The translations under genes and the position numbers were made by a program. This document shows, piece by piece, positions 21,717-35,489 of a stretch of DNA of 64,000 nt. The DNA is from Sepioteuthis lessoniana (lineage: Eukaryota; Mollusca; Cephalopoda; Myopsida; Loliginidae), in assembly GCA_963585895.1 (NCBI GenBank), contig OY757904.1:66376050-66440049 (forward strand), read 5' to 3'. How positions within the stretch are numbered: the stretch's first letter is position 1; each line of letters opens with the position of its first letter. Under the pieces are notes generated by a model. It was not told where the DNA came from and made no database searches. It saw only the letters and a program-made list of their open reading frames with translations.

Positions 21717-24700
21717 GGAAGCAGCATGGTGGATGTAAAGGCCAGCGAATAAAACCCTTTGAGAGCTCAAAGCAATTCCAGTCCAGGTCTTGGTCGTATG
21801 ATACCTACAGTTCAACGGCCAAGACCGAATAGTTTGATCGGGGAACTACTGCGGCTCATCTATAAGGGTGATTTCTGAAGATGAGAATAAAAACAGCCAT
21901 CGAAAGATTACTATGATCCTCACCCAAACCACCACTACAAACCGCATCGCTCTTTGCATGGGTAAAAAAGGGTGCGTCCTGCTGGGGTTGTTGCCCGGGA
22001 TTCGGTGTTCGAAAAGTCAGCTACATAGCTCAAATAAAAATTATTAAAATGCAAAAGCACAATACAAATAGCGATATTCAACGTTAGAATCTTAAATAGA
22101 AAAGGACAACTATCGAAGCCGACTGCATTGGCCATACACCATAACATAGACATAATATGCATTCAAGAACACCGATACATTCTTAGCGAGGGTATTAAAT
22201 ATCATGAGAGTGGCAATGGATGGACGCTAGCCACTGCAGCTGCATAGAAAAACTCTGTCAATGCCACGATAGGAAGTGTAGGTATGCTTAAAGGAACACG
22301 ATCCCTGAAATTACTAAATAGCAAAGAAAAAATACAATATAGGATGATGGTAGCTTCTTTTAAAGGCAACCCCAGTAAAACAACCATCTGATACAGCCCT
22401 ACAAATATTAATGAAGAAACTGACGTCTTCGACTTCTATGATGAGCCATCCTACCTTGTTTGTAGCATCCCAAAACACAACGTTCTCGTCATTGGCTGAG
22501 ACATGATTGCTCAGATTGGTGAAAACGCAAACCACAAATTCACCATACACAACTCGTCAAACAGAAATTAGGAACATCTAACAGATTTCACGCTAGAAAG
22601 TAGATTAGCCTGCCTGACTACAAACTTTGAGAAAAGGGCGGGAAAACTATGGACCCACACATGCGGAAACAATACTAAAGCACAAAGAGACTACCGCTTT
22701 ATTAATAAGAAATGGAATAATAGCGCATTAAATTGGGAGGCATACTCCTCAGTCGAGGGTGTGTCCTCCGATCAACGAATTGTCACGGCAAAAATATGAC
22801 TGAGACTACGAAAGAATACGACCCGAACAAACACCACTGTACATTATGACACGTCCCTACTTGATAACAGGGATATTAGGGATAAACATGCGTTAACAGA
22901 AAGAAACAAATTCGATGCACTATAGAAGATAAAACCCATACTTCGAATGACGAATATGAGAATTTCGTCAATGCCCACCTAGAATCGGCAGCGGAATGTA
23001 TACCAACTAAACAAAGAACTAAACCTAGAGTCCCATGGGACACTTTGACGTTTAGGGGGAAGCGTGCAGACATGAAAACTGCCCCTAAATTCAATAGGAA
23101 AAACACAGCCAATACCAAAGGCCTAGAAACTTAAAAAGGCACAAAATGAATTTGCTAACATATCTCTAACAGAACAAACAGAATACATACAAAATGAGAT
23201 TAAAAAAAAAAAGTTTAGAGACTCGGTTAAAGACGGACAATCTAGGATAGACTGGCAAACGGTAAACAAAGTGAGCAGAAGGGAGAGCACTGCAAAAGCT
23301 AAACTGAAAGCTACCAGCCAACAAGAAAGAATTCCCCTTCGAGAATTTACCCGAAAGTTACATATAACCAATCACGAGAATTATAAGTAAAGAATTAGAC
23401 ATCAAAGTAGGGCCGTTTACACAGGAAGAACTAGACACGGTACTATGAAAAATCAAAAATAGAAAAGCAGTAGGGCTTGATGAAATGCCCCCAGAAGTAT
23501 GGAAGATCAGGCGATTCGACGACATACTTCCCTGACACTGTAATGCCGTATACAATCAAAACCCAATAGACAGATAGACGAAGGGAAAAAGGTGACCTCG
23601 GATTATTCATGGACTACCAAGGTATAACCCTCACATCCATAGCGGCCAAAATATACAATACTCTTCTACGCCACCGCATAGAACCCCATAATTAGAGCAT
23701 ACTTAGGAAGAACCAAAATGGCTTCCGAAGGAATAGATCCACGACGTCATAAATTTTGACTATTCGTCGAATTCTTGAACGTTTCCTGGATGGAGACACA
23801 TACTACTATGACACTGAGCAGGTGTCCTGCAAGGAGACACATTAGCCCCAAACCCCTTCATCATCTATCTAGACTACCAGCTTAGAAGATCTACTGATAA
23901 AAAGGAAGAAAACAGTTTCAAGCTAACAAATGAAAGAAGTAGAAGGTACCCTTCACAAATAATTTCGGGCGCCGACTACGCCGATGATATAGCGATACTG
24001 GCAAATACACCCACCCAAGCCGAAACTCTGCTACATAGTCTGGAACGAGCAGCTGCAGGCATAGTCTTTCAGGTCAATGCACACAAGGCGGGATATATAT
24101 GCTTTACTCAAAGGGGCAACATCTCCACTCTAAACGGTAGCTCTCTGAAACTAGTAGACAAATTCACCTACCTAGGAAGCAGTGTCTCATCAACCGAGAC
24201 AGGCATTAATACGTGAATAGCAAAGTCAAGGGCAGCTATCGATAGGTTATCAGTCATATGGAAGTTAGATCTGACCAAAAAAATTAAACACAGTTTCTTC
24301 CAAGCAGTGGTTGTGTCGATACTGCTGTATGGATGCACTACATGGTCGCTAACCAAACGTATGGAGAAAATGCTTGACGGCAATTACACAAGAATGTTGC
24401 GAGCAATATTGAACAAGTCATGAAGTAAGCACCCCAAAAAGTAGCAGCTATATGGCCACCTACCAGTCGTCACGAAAACTATCAAAATTAGACGAACCAG
24501 ACATGCGAGACACTGCTGGAGAGGTAAGGATGAACTCATAAGTGATGTACTTCCGTGGACCACTTCATATGTACTAGCAAAGGCAGGACGACCAGCTAGA
24601 ACCTATAAACAGCAGCTCTGTGCCGATATGGGTTGTAGTCATGAAGACCTGCCGGAAGCAATGGACGAAAGAGAAGGGTGTCGAGAAAGGGTCAGGGATA

Positions 24701-24736
24701 TCGGTGCTGATGTCGTTACATGATGATGATGTTGAT
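21717..24736 (+). mobile_element. RTE-type LINE, nearly full length, decayed
   Basis: The 5' end at about 21717 ('ggaagcagcatg') matches the 5' end of the minus-strand copy at about 63811, so both probably reach the true start. Parts in order: 5' leader to about 21940; APE-type endonuclease with the Ala-Thr-Phe-Asn-like motif (about 22072), Cys-Ile-Gln-Glu-His (about 22156) and Ser-Asp-Gln-Arg near 22770; reverse transcriptase with Gly-Leu-Asp-Glu-Met-Pro-Pro-Glu (about 23474) and an intact Tyr-Ala-Asp-Asp box at 23977-23988; C-terminal region; and a 'catgatgatgatgttgat' tail. Many stops and frameshifts remove activity. The long minus frames over it are shadows. Confidence 0.92.
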
Positions 24737-25999
24737 ATAGAGTTCTTAAGTAGGCCCAGAACCGATCTCTACACTTCGTTCTATTTGTTGTCATGTTCCT
24801 TGCCTTGTATCAACATATTTGTTATTTTTCGTCGTGTTCTCTCATCATCTTCCGTTACCCTAAGTTCTTCTCTGTTAGAATAATGAACTTCAATACGACT
24901 ACAGTTTAATGTTACCATTTTAGTATTAATTCTTTCGTATTCCCATAATTTGTTTGACATGGCGAGGAGTTACTGCTAAGCGTACAGATAAGGCTTTTCA
25001 ACCGCTCATATCAGGCTTTTCTCCCAATCTCACTCCCTAATTTTTAACTTCAACGGTCTTTCGGGCATCTGTTTAAAAAACACCCAATGAGCACTTTGGT
25101 TTCAGATTAACATCATGTATAATACCAATCAATTGTACTGATTGATACAGGAATTATTTGAATGCTCCTCTACATGCCTATTATAGAATTCACCAATCTA
25201 TTATGTAAGATGGTGAAATCAACCATAGTTATCTCATCGTTGATCTTGCACTTACATATATCAGAAAAAGTTCCATTCCAGTTGACCACATTTGCATTAT
25301 ATTTCAATCAAACATATAGTCAAGCTATTACTTGTGGGTTTTTCATAAAAATCCGTCTTGAAAAAATACATTAAATTGACTAATATAAAAAAAAAGATTA
25401 TTTTGGAATAGTAAGGAATAAATCAAACACATTTCTATAGATTGTGATGCTCAGTACATATATTCCCTTTACTTAAAAGAGATAGGCTTTTATCTTTAAC
25501 AAATCTTCTTTTTATATTCATATTTTAAAAATATGTGTATGTGAGTAAACTAAATATTTTCGGTGCAGTTGAATGCGTGCAAAAGTAAATATTTTCGTGC
25601 ACATTCCAAAATGTTTCTGGCGCATTTGTTGCGTGACAGGAAATAGTCCTATGCACAAGATGGCGCTTTTATCAGAATACTTCTGCACTGGAACTCATAT
25701 TTCATTCACATTTTCTAATTTTACGTACATGCATTAAATTACCGTGTATACAACTCCAAATGCATTCCCACGCAATTGAGTGAAGAATATAGATTATTGA
25801 TACAAATTTGAGACATATTTTGAATAAAGATACCTACTAAATCATAATCCAGTACAACCGGAAAAAGGAAAAATCGTATAACATCAACTTCTCTCTTTTT
25901 TCATTTTTTTGACGAACCCTAAACATGTAAATACAAAAGATGACGATATGTTGCTTAATTAAACACACCATGTTTAAATATTAAGATTATTTCAGACAT
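24737..25999. other. Anonymous AT-rich DNA
   Basis: About 1.26 kb. The plus frame at 25162-25374 (70 codons) has no recognised motif. Confidence 0.5.
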
Positions 26000-26018
26000 G
26001 CGCGCGCGCACACACACA

Positions 26019-26066
<48 letters not shown>
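26000..26066. repeat. (CG)n-(CA)n-(TA)n microsatellite
   Basis: Alternating CG and CA units pass into a run of about 22 TA units. Confidence 0.97.
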
Positions 26067-26067
<1 letters not shown>

Positions 26068-26358
26068 GTGAATGTGTGTGATTTTTAAGCAAAAGTGTGT
26101 TGGGAAATATTTTCATACAATTTAGAGGTCAATTGTTCTCACTTAGCTAAACGTTTTCAAGCTTTGCAAATTAATAGCAATAATTTTGTGTCATAATAAT
26201 CATTTTTGTACACGTAAAAAGCTTGTGTTATTGATATATATAATAACACTATTTTATGCTTATCAATTGTTTGCACATATTAAAATCGTTTCATAAACAT
26301 AGATCCAAATATTGGTGGATATAAATACAGACATATTGAAAGAGAGAGAGTGGTGAAT

Positions 26359-26363
<5 letters not shown>
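26067..26363. other. Anonymous AT-rich DNA
   Basis: No feature was recognised. Confidence 0.5.
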
Positions 26364-26399
<36 letters not shown>

Positions 26400-26641
26400 G
26401 AAATACGTAGGCATATATATGAAATACGTTTATGTTTGTATACATAAACATACATGCACAGTCGCACTCGCACGCATACACACACACACACACACACAAA
26501 CTCACACACGCACACACACATATTCATATATATATATATATATATATATATACATTCACAAACACATTCACACACACATACACACACACACATACATACA
26601 TACATACATACATTCTCATATATATATATATATGTATATAT
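26364..26641. repeat. Cluster of (TA)n, (CA)n and (CATA)n microsatellites
   Basis: Several dinucleotide runs alternate over about 280 bp. All frames here (Tyr-Ile or His-Thr runs on either strand) come from the repeat. Confidence 0.97.
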
Positions 26642-26879
26642 AAATAACTAATGAACTCATGTTTAAATGCTGCCACAAAAACAAATTCAAATTCAAATGA
26701 AAACGGTTTATAATCGATAACAATCGACAGTGATGAAAATAGGTGTATAAGAGTATTAGAATTAGTCATACTATACATTAATTAATTACGCCCCAGACTC
26801 GCTGACCAAGTTAGAACAATAATAAAGGACGGTTTGTTTTTGGACTTTTAAATAATAGAAATACATCAGAAAATAAATA
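26642..26879. other. Anonymous DNA
   Basis: No feature was recognised before the REL-endo LINE. Confidence 0.5.
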
Positions 26880-29695
26880 ATGAACAAGATAATAATACCG
26901 TACCAGACACGTCAAGAATTACCAAACAAAAACAGCCTAAAAGAAATGAACCACAACTTCAGAAAACGGAAGCACCAAACAACCAAACAATGAACAATCA
27001 AACAACCCCCCCCAAAAAAAACCCTATCACAAAAACAAATGGTAAATCTAAAAAAAAAATTAAAGCGAATTGTAAACAGTGAAAAGACTATCTAAGTAAC
27101 AATAAGAACATAGAATGGAGAACAGTTAAAACAGAACCGATTAAAATAAATCAAGTTCTTCCTTATATATCAAAGAATAATATTACCGAATTAAATAAAC
27201 AAATATATGCAGGGGTGATATTAGTCTGTGAGAAAACCAGCTTCTCTTCAAAAAAGCACGAAGAAAAAACAAAACCAGGAGGGGAAATTCGACTGGAAAC
27301 GCAGATAAAAAATCTACGAAAACAGGCAAAATTATAACACTAAAAAAAAGACGCTGGAAAGCGTGGGAACAAATAAGAAAAGGTGACAAAAAAAATAATA
27401 TTATAACTTGAGGAAATAAATCAGAAAGTTCTGGCGAGAGAAGGAAGGTTAAAGAGATATCGATAAAAGGGTAAAACGATACAGACAAAACAGGCCATTC
27501 CAAAACAACAAAAGGAAATACTATTAAGAAATGGGAGGAAATGACACGAAAACATACCAACAATCGGATGTAGAAGTAACCGAACGAATTTGGAATGAAA
27601 TATGGCACCTCCTAAAAAATACAACGAAAAGGCTATATGGATAAACAACATGACAGGGCAATTAAGGACTCGAAGAATGCCCAAAAGCAGAAATACACAT
27701 AGATTTACTCAAAAAGAAAAACAAAACAAAAAAACACACTAAAAATATCAAACTGGAAAACGTCAGACTATAATTGAATACATGGTTTCTAGATCATGAA
27801 ACTCACATCCATTCTCGACAGACTAGCACTAAAAGTGAACAGATAGCTACAAGGAGCACACGTACCCGAACAGATGACCAAAGGAAAGACCACATTTATT
27901 CAAAAGTACCCAATCAAAGAAACCGCAAGAAACAACTACAGAGCCATAACTTGCCTACCGATGATATGGAAAATATTAATAGCACAATTAAGGGAAGAAA
28001 TTTACTACTCACTAACAAGCTTTGGATTGTTCCCTGAGGAGCAGAAAGGATGCCGTAAAGAATCCACAGTCACAGCAGAGTTACTTTACATAGATCAACA
28101 CATCCCAAATGAGAGCAAGACTATAAAAAAAATCTACCTCTGACCTGGATGGCTACAAAATAAGCATATGATATGGTTCGCAAAGATGAATGTTAAACTG
28201 CTTATAATGTACAACATAACAGATGAAGTCATAAACCATGAAAACCTTCAGAGGGGAATCGACAGCAGGAGGAAGTAGCTTAGCTGAAGCAAAGATTCAA
28301 GGATTTTTTTTCAAAGAGATGCTCTATAGAAAAATTTGCCACGCTAGTAATGAAAAGTGGCAAAAGATATCTAACAGACTGAATGGAACTACCAAATCAA
28401 GACAAGATAGGAATGCTCGCAGAAAAAGAAACCTACAAATATTTGGGCATCTTGGAGGCTGACACCATCAAACAATCGGAGATGAAAGTAAAAAATAAGA
28501 AATAATACTTCAGGAGAGCTAGAAACAACTGGAGACATAACTATCTAGCAAAAGCCTTAAGAAAGGAATAAATACCTGGGCTCTACCCCTCATTAGCTAT
28601 TCGGGACCCTTTTTCAAGTGGACCAGAAAACAAAACTAATGACCATGCATAAGATATTACAGAGATGACGTTGACAGACAATATGTATCAAGAAAAGAGG
28701 GAGGAAGAGGACTTGTCAGCATTGATAGCAGCGTTGACGCATCGACACAACCACGCGAGGACAACATAGAAAACACGAAGTAGGACTGATTACATTCATC
28801 AGAAACGAGACAAACAACACAATAGACATCAGAATGACAATAAATCGGAGGAAAAAATGGGAAGAAAAACACCTCTAAAGACGTTTTAAACAACTAAACA
28901 GCATGCCACACGAGAAAACCAGAACCTGGCAAAGAAAATGAAACTTTAAGAGTAAAACAGAATCTATTATAATCGCACCCCAAAACAGCGCCATAAGAAC
29001 CAATCATATCAAAGCGAGAATAGATAAGACGCAACAAAATAGCAAATGAAGGTTATGTGGTTATCGAGACGAAACCATCAATCCATAATAAGCGAATGCA
29101 GCAAATTAGCACAGAAGAAATAAAAGACTACACACGACTGGTTGGGCAAGGTTTTTCACTGGGAGATGTGCAAGAAATTGAAATTTGATAAATGGTACAC
29201 GCAAAACCCACCAACTGTCCTAGATAATATGATACATAAAAACTCCTGTTGGACTTCGACACAAAAACGGGTCCCCCAATCCTTTCCAGAAAACAAGATC
29301 AAATAATAATCAACAAAAATAGGATTTGCAATATTGTCGACTTTGATGTCCCGGCTGACAACAGAATAAAACTGAAAGGGTGTAAAACGAAGGATACGTA
29401 CATCAACCTTGCAAGGGAATTGAAAAAAAAAAACAAAAAACTATGGAACATGGAGATGACAATTATACCTATCGTAATTGATGCATTTGCTACAGTAACT
29501 AAAGGATTATGAAACGGACTGTGGGACTTAGAGGGTGGAGGATGAGTGGATACCTTCCAAACTACATCATTATTCAGAAGCGCCAAAATAATGAGAAGAG
29601 TCCTGGAGATTTGAGGAGACTCGCTGTTACTCTGACTCCAGTGAAAAACCATCAGCTAACGCTGATGTGAAAAACTCTCAATGTGTAAATGGTAA
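26880..29695 (+). mobile_element. REL-endo LINE (R2/R4/NeSL/Hero group), near full length, decayed
   Basis: It begins with a Lys/Gln/Asn-rich segment, then Trp-Arg-Thr-Val-Lys-Thr-Glu-Pro (about 27117) and Glu-Ile-Arg-Leu-Glu-Thr-Gln-Ile-Lys (about 27284). The reverse transcriptase follows, with Asn-Tyr-Arg-Ala-Ile-Thr-Cys-Leu-Pro-Met (about 27934) and Thr-Ala-Glu-Leu-Leu-Tyr-Ile-Asp-Gln (about 28073). About 200 bp holding the catalytic Tyr-Met-Asp-Asp box is missing: the Gly-Ile-Phe-Gln-type motif (about 28295-28318) runs almost directly into the region after that box. Then come Ser-Glu-Cys-Ser-Lys-Leu-Ala (about 29092) and an endonuclease-like Ile-Ile-Ile-Asn-Lys...Ile-Val-Asp-Phe segment (29305-29350) where the Pro-Asp pair of intact copies is changed. 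The 3' leader ends near 29695. Minus-strand frames at 27183-27684 are shadows. Confidence 0.85.
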
Positions 29696-30989
29696 TGATA
29701 ATTAGTAATAATTTCAATAATAGTTTCTTTAAATGATTAATGAAAAAACCTTGTTTAAATTCAAACAAGGTAAACACCTTTTGGTTTCTATTGGTTTTTG
29801 AAATATATTTTATTGAATATTTGGTTTAATTAACTTTATATAATATAAGCGTGCATTTAAAAGTGAAAATTAGCTTTCTTTTTTACTGGTTCTAAAATTA
29901 AACACTGAAGAAAATGAAAAATGTTTCCTGTATATTTAGTTCACTTTGTTACATTCTAAAGAATTAAAATATTCCAATAAATCGTCATAATTTGTCGTGC
30001 AGATCGTGGAGTAATTAGCAATTCTTCGCAATCTATCTAATATATCTGGTATACAATATGAATTCCTTAACATTTAATGCCAAAATTGGTTAACATCAAT
30101 CAAATCAATAGATCACTCGAAACTATTCTAGATTCTAAGGTTCGTAAATAACATTTTTATAAAGCAATCAAACTTTTCAAATTTGTCAGATAAGTTTTGG
30201 TATGATTGATTGTTTGATTCAACTTTGCTTCTATATAAATGAAAAAAAAAGGCTCATTGTATTATTTTACTGAGTACGATAATTTATTAACGCGTCATTG
30301 AAGGGTTCAGTTTTTGTTTTGTCTAAAAAATCCCACTTACACTGGTAGAGAACAAATGGTTTTCCTAACTACTTTTTTTGTAAAATTTCATTTCAATAAA
30401 TAAAATCTTGGACGTTTAACAGACATTTTTCAGCTTCAGAACCATGCATTTATCATGTACCTACTGTTTCAATTAAACTCTCCCTGACAAAAACTATCTC
30501 TTCAGGTTTATGAAACAAAAAAACAACAATATAATTGGGATTATAGAGAATTGGATGCAATATAAATGTTTTTTTGATATCTTACAGATTGATAAAATAC
30601 AGAATCCAATTTTGCTGTGAAAATAATTGATATGCGTTTACTAAAAACTGATTCAATAACAGGTAAAATAGAGTATCGTTGTTCAAATTTGCCACACAAA
30701 AGGTAACAAGCAAATAAAATCTGCTCTTATCATAGATAGCTTCATGGCTTCCATATATATTATAACCGAAAATAATGTACAATATCTCCGTGTACAATTC
30801 GTTATCTAAGCGTCATAAAAATCTTCAGTTACTTTTTTTGATTCAATGGCTTTCCTAGATGAAACATGAATATTTCAAAAGGTAAAATGTCCGAAAAAAA
30901 AGACAAACCACAAAATGTTTGAAAATTCCTCCATTTAAACGAAAATATACTATATTTGTTTTTACCTGAGTCTTAAATCAAGAACAGAA
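29696..30989. other. Anonymous AT-rich DNA with a small hairpin
   Basis: The only structure is a 9-bp perfect stem with a 6-nt loop at 29748-29771. The 71-codon minus frame at 30582-30797 has no motif. Confidence 0.5.
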
Positions 30990-31215
30990 TATAACACAAG
31001 GTCAGTTTTTTAGCCAAAGAAATCTGCTTTGAATTCAAAGCTTTCCAACCCCTTCACTGACTGCCGAATCAAGTGTGAATAGAGAGGTAGAGAGACAGAA
31101 TTATAACTTTCACAATGACATTTGCACGAATTCAAACGCTGGTAGTCTTGCCCAGAATTTGAACGTGGATAACGGATTTCTTTCCTAGGACAATAAGCTT
31201 CCTGCGAAACATGCC
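30990..31215 (-). mobile_element. SINE family C, diverged copy
   Basis: It has the plus-strand 3' section 'acacaaggtcagttttttag' and 'tttgaattcaaag', and at the right end a degraded tRNA-like head ('cagaatttgaacgtgg'). Confidence 0.6.
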
Positions 31216-31984
31216 TCCTTAAAATATGTAATATTAGGAAGGAGCATTAGGAAGGAGTCTTTCGAGATACTTTTTACCTTGAGATTCGTTTGAGCGAATC
31301 AAACAGATTCATTTAACACAGTAATCGAATAAATAAGTTTATCATTAAGAGGTTCGGAATAATATTCCTACAAATAACCCAAGACAGCATGTTAAATTGG
31401 AATCCATACAAATATTATTACATGTTAGTTGGTGAGATTTTACTCCATTATTACATTTCTTTCATTAGTCGGGGTTAATATTTATTCCCATGTCTATGGT
31501 ATTTTCTTGAGGAAACTTTCAATGCCTTGTAATGATATTAAGAGTTTTCAAAATAAGCTATTTACTCAAAGAGAAAAAAGTATCGTACCTATTGAAATAC
31601 AAAATGTAAACCATAGATAATCAGAATCAACGATGAATTACTTTCCTTAAATATATTTTTAATTATCTGTTTTGATACACATCGGTCCTTCAATAAAATG
31701 GTATTTTTAAAGCAAAAGACCATTCTTTTCAGAACTTTTCTATCATTGTAAACACTACATGCTTTTGGATGGGTTTAGAGCAACTTTTTAAAATCTTGAA
31801 ATTGTTTAAATGATATTAGAAATTGTAGCAATATTATATAATGATCAAGGCTTCAACAAAGGTCTGTGAAAAAACATTTGAAGTCGGAAAAGGGCTAACC
31901 ATCTAAAATTTATTGAAGAATCTATAATGGGTACAGGGGAGCATGATTTAGTCAAAATATTTTACAACTGTGGTAAAATAGGTT
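31216..31984. other. Anonymous AT-rich DNA
   Basis: No feature was recognised. The 63-codon plus frame at 31429-31620 is unsupported. Confidence 0.5.
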
Positions 31985-32230
31985 TGCTCCAACAATCCTG
32001 AATCGAAAAGACAATGCATTGCCAAGAAGCACAGTGACTCTACAGCAAAGAAAAAGTTTCGGGCACAGTAGTCAATAAGCAATATCATGCTCACTATAAC
32101 CAGGGACATGAAAGGATCCCCACTAATAATTTCCTTGAAAAGAGGAAATGTTAATTGTATTTTCTATTGAAAAATCCTCGGGCAAAATTCACCTTACTAA
32201 TTGAATGACCCGTATAGATCCGTCTTGCTT
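31985..32230 (+). mobile_element. Mariner transposase relic
   Basis: It encodes a Ser-Thr-Ala-Lys-Lys-Lys-Phe stretch, then Arg-Asp-Met-Lys-Gly-Ser-Pro-Leu-Ile-Ile and Gln-Asn-Ser-Pro. It aligns with the scrap at 4140-4400 and with the SETMAR-type mariner pattern before and after the first catalytic Asp. No termini were recognised. Confidence 0.5.
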
Positions 32231-33929
32231 TAGCCTCTTTTGTTGCTTCCTTCTCGATATTAAATCATAAACTTATGATATATGTTTGCTTCATCTATCA
32301 CCATGCAATAGGTTTCAGAAATAATAACAAACAAAAATTAAAATTCAAAAGGAAATTGTCTGTAGATTTTATAATTATTTCAACTGGAAGTAACGTAAAT
32401 TTTAGGGATAGTATACAATACCTATTTGATTTGATTTAACAACTTGAGACTGAAAATGTATGTAAAAATTCTCTGGATTTTTTCTTGAATGCAAAGAATG
32501 TTAACTTTTATTGAAGATTGGATTTTTTTATTCTTTGAATTCTTAACATTCAAAGATTAAAGAGCAGCTGATGTATGAGAACAGAGGCTAATTTGAAATA
32601 GATTTTAATCATGGTTTGGTAAGAAAAGTACAGAAAATTATTAGACTTAGGTGATTAGGAACAATAAACGAAACTACATTGAAAACGTAGAAAGTAGAAC
32701 TTTGTTTATACCCAACTCCACCGCCACAAAAACGATGTTTCGCAAGGTAATCTTTTTGAGCCTAGAACTGATTTATATATGTTTTCAATGGCATTAACAC
32801 AAAGTAAAGCGTTAAGGCTCCGTCTAGGATTTAAACTTTATTCACCGAATTCATTTCCTACTGTGATAATAACTGTTACATTAACAGGATCTCTGAAGAG
32901 ATTTGTGGGAATAAAAAAGAAGATACACAGAGTTGATTATATGAGAAAAGATCAAGCTCCGAATTTCGAAAATTACCTTCAGAGTTTAGAATCCTCTACG
33001 TAAGAGTCACATGAAATAATACTAATCACGAGGATATGATAGGATTAAAAATAATTAAATGACTTTGTAAAGAGATGTAGATTTGTAGGTTAAAAGGAAA
33101 TAGAAAAGACCATTTATCTTCACGGATTAAAGGAGTGACAATTCGAAATGTGCACGCAATTGTGAATTTGAATAGAAGGAATTAACTTGCGCATTTTACT
33201 GTCAAGTAAAAATGAATATTATATGGGAAAATTTTGGTAAATACTGACTTAAAATGTTTCGATAAAAATGAATCAAAACTGCTATTATTGCGTATGAAAG
33301 ATGAAAAATCGAAAAAATTGGTGATATGGAAAAATACATTAGTAATCCTGCTAAAATAAGGAAAAAGTACATAAACTGTTATTGATGTTGAAGTACAACA
33401 GATTCAAAGTGGTAATTCATGTCAAAATCTAAATTTAATTTGAACAAATTTGGATCGATTGTGCTGCAATAGACGATTATGATTTTAGAGTACCGAGTGA
33501 ATAAAGAAAAGAATCAGAGAATCGAATTTAGTGTTGATGATTGGATCTCCGCACGACGAATTTCCTGAATAAAAGTTCAAATGACGGATTCTATTTATGC
33601 CATAAAAATGTTTCAAGGATGAATTGGACGAAATGTTATCGAGAAAGTTAAAGTTCATAGCTGAGTAGCTTTGTAATGAAATGAAAACATTATTAAAAAA
33701 GTAGAAAAGAGGAAAATTACGAATCTTCAAGAATACAAGCAATGTATCGGGGGATAATTAATATTGATAAACCCCATGTTTTGAATAAGTGGTTCCTAAA
33801 TTTGAGAATAAAAATCAATAAAATTAAGGAAAATGATTGTAAAAATCTGATTTTTGTATTGTAAACGAGATGAAAATGAAAATATCTTACAATTTTTTTT
33901 AACATTTTATTTTACTTTCTTTATTTTTT
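32231..33929. other. Anonymous AT-rich DNA, purine-rich plus strand from about 33.0 kb
   Basis: No repeat family was recognised. From about 33 kb the plus strand becomes rich in A and G, a skew that continues to about 36.9 kb. Frames such as 33485-33742 minus are unsupported. Confidence 0.45.
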
Positions 33930-34115
33930 TGTTTCATGACATATTAACATTTGTGTATAATTCAATTCCAAAGCCATTCCTATAGAAGAAAGAAATGCTA
34001 CTATTTAACCCATAACCGGAGGATTAGGGGTTTCCTACTTTTTCCAATGTTATTAATCCAACAGAGAACGTGATTGTGCAACTGGAGTTCAAACACGTTT
34101 ACTAATATGTCACAA
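33930..34115 (-). mobile_element. SINE family B, copy 1
   Basis: The plus-strand words are 'gacatattaacatttgtgta' (3' tail), 'tactatttaacccataaccg' (body) and 'actggagttcaaacacg' (B-box region of the tRNA-like head). They match the copies at 46.9, 50.7 and 58.6 kb. Confidence 0.7.
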
Positions 34116-35489
34116 TACATTTTGTTAGGAACTGCGCCTCGGTGTGTATTATGTATACAATAAATCACAAATGTGTATTATGCCAGTTAGTAATTTTTTT
34201 TTAATCTAACAGGCTGAATGGTAATTATATCAGTGAAGGTGATTATTTGGTGGAAGCAATCAGAAGAATTTCGATCAAAGCCACAGAAGATGACAAATGT
34301 AATTGAATTGTGTAGATAAAAAGATGGATCAATATTATTATTGAGAAAAGAAAGCTTATGTCAAAGCTATTATCTTATATAGGACATGTATCGACAAATC
34401 AAACATTTCACTTTTTGGAACCAATAGATTTGTATCATTTGCGAGAATTGCTGGGTGTTGTTAAGAATCATTCAGAGCTTTTGACAGAACTTGACAAAAA
34501 ATGTCCGTAAATTTTATCTAACACTTTATTTGACTGGCAAAGAGAGATTGCGATTTTTCTTTTGCTGGAGTAGATCAACAAGCATTTGACGATGTTAAAA
34601 AAGCAAGGTGTAATGCACTGCTCTTCATATATAATTTGAATTGCCTGTTTCTATCGAAGGTGGACATGTTTCCGGCAGAAATACGAGCAGCTTTCACTTA
34701 CAACAAGATGCTTCTCTCATTTGATTTTTACGTTTTGAATGAGTATAATATAGTAATATACTGACTTAAAATGAAATGAAATTCATAAATATTTGATTTC
34801 ATATATTTACTGATTACTGTTATAAGAAACATGAAACAGCAGAATCAAATGAGAATCCACTGGAAGAAATATGTAAGACGATATTGTGTGAAAAGCTGCA
34901 AAGAATGTTGCTTTCAATTTAGAAATATAAGTAAGAGATTGTATATATAAAAAAAAAGTCAGTGAAGCTATAATTGAGGATATTTTCTCAAGAACATCAG
35001 TAAAGAATGAACAATTTCAGTTCAAGTTTATTAATGCAAAATGGATTAAATTTATTGCCAAAATTTCGGGAACCAGATATAATTCAATTATTAATGATTA
35101 TCTAAAGGGTTTCCAAAGAGTTTGAAGGATATGAAGCCATCATTTAAGGGTCATTTTTTAACAAAAAAACAGACTATTCTTCAACTACAATCGTGTGTTT
35201 CTTTCTGCTTAATGAGGGATAATAAAATAATTAAGTAGACAAGCGCTATTTAGCTGTTCACAGCAATCTGGGACGCGTTTTTTATTCCATATTTTCAATT
35301 GGAATGAAAAGATCATGACTGGAAACATGAAAATGCATTATATATTTTATGAAAATTAATGAAAAGAGAAATTTACTCTGTGCGGATTACCTTTAAAAAG
35401 TACGCATGGGTAGTTAAACTCTACGGGACATAATCAATTTGTAAAGATGGAGTTTTAAAAAATTCCATCAAACTTCGGAGGTAGCTGTA
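34116..35489 (+). other. Purine-rich tract with a faint Ty3/Gypsy-like peptide (possible fossil)
   Basis: A short plus-strand frame at about 34568-34650 gives Gln-Gln-Ala-Phe-Asp-Asp-Val-Lys-Lys-Ala. It resembles the segment joining reverse transcriptase and RNase H in Ty3/Gypsy polyproteins. Nothing else in the tract was convincingly recognised and no LTR pair was found. If real, it is an old, broken fragment. The skewed base composition could also mark some other decayed element. Confidence 0.25.

Noticed and set aside
21935-24383. Series of minus frames of 61-82 codons
   Set aside because: They are shadows of the decayed plus-strand RTE copy at 21.7-24.7 kb.
26263-26778. Open frames of Tyr-Ile, His-Thr or Cys-Val runs (also at 43.7-44.3, 59.9-60.2 and 49.6-50.2 kb)
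   Set aside because: They are read from (TA)n, (CA)n and (TG)n microsatellites on both strands and have no independent coding signal.
27183-27684. 141- and 87-codon minus frames with hydrophobic, membrane-like residues
   Set aside because: They lie antisense to the Lys-rich part of the REL-endo LINE. Antisense of AAA/GAA-rich codons gives Phe/Leu runs.
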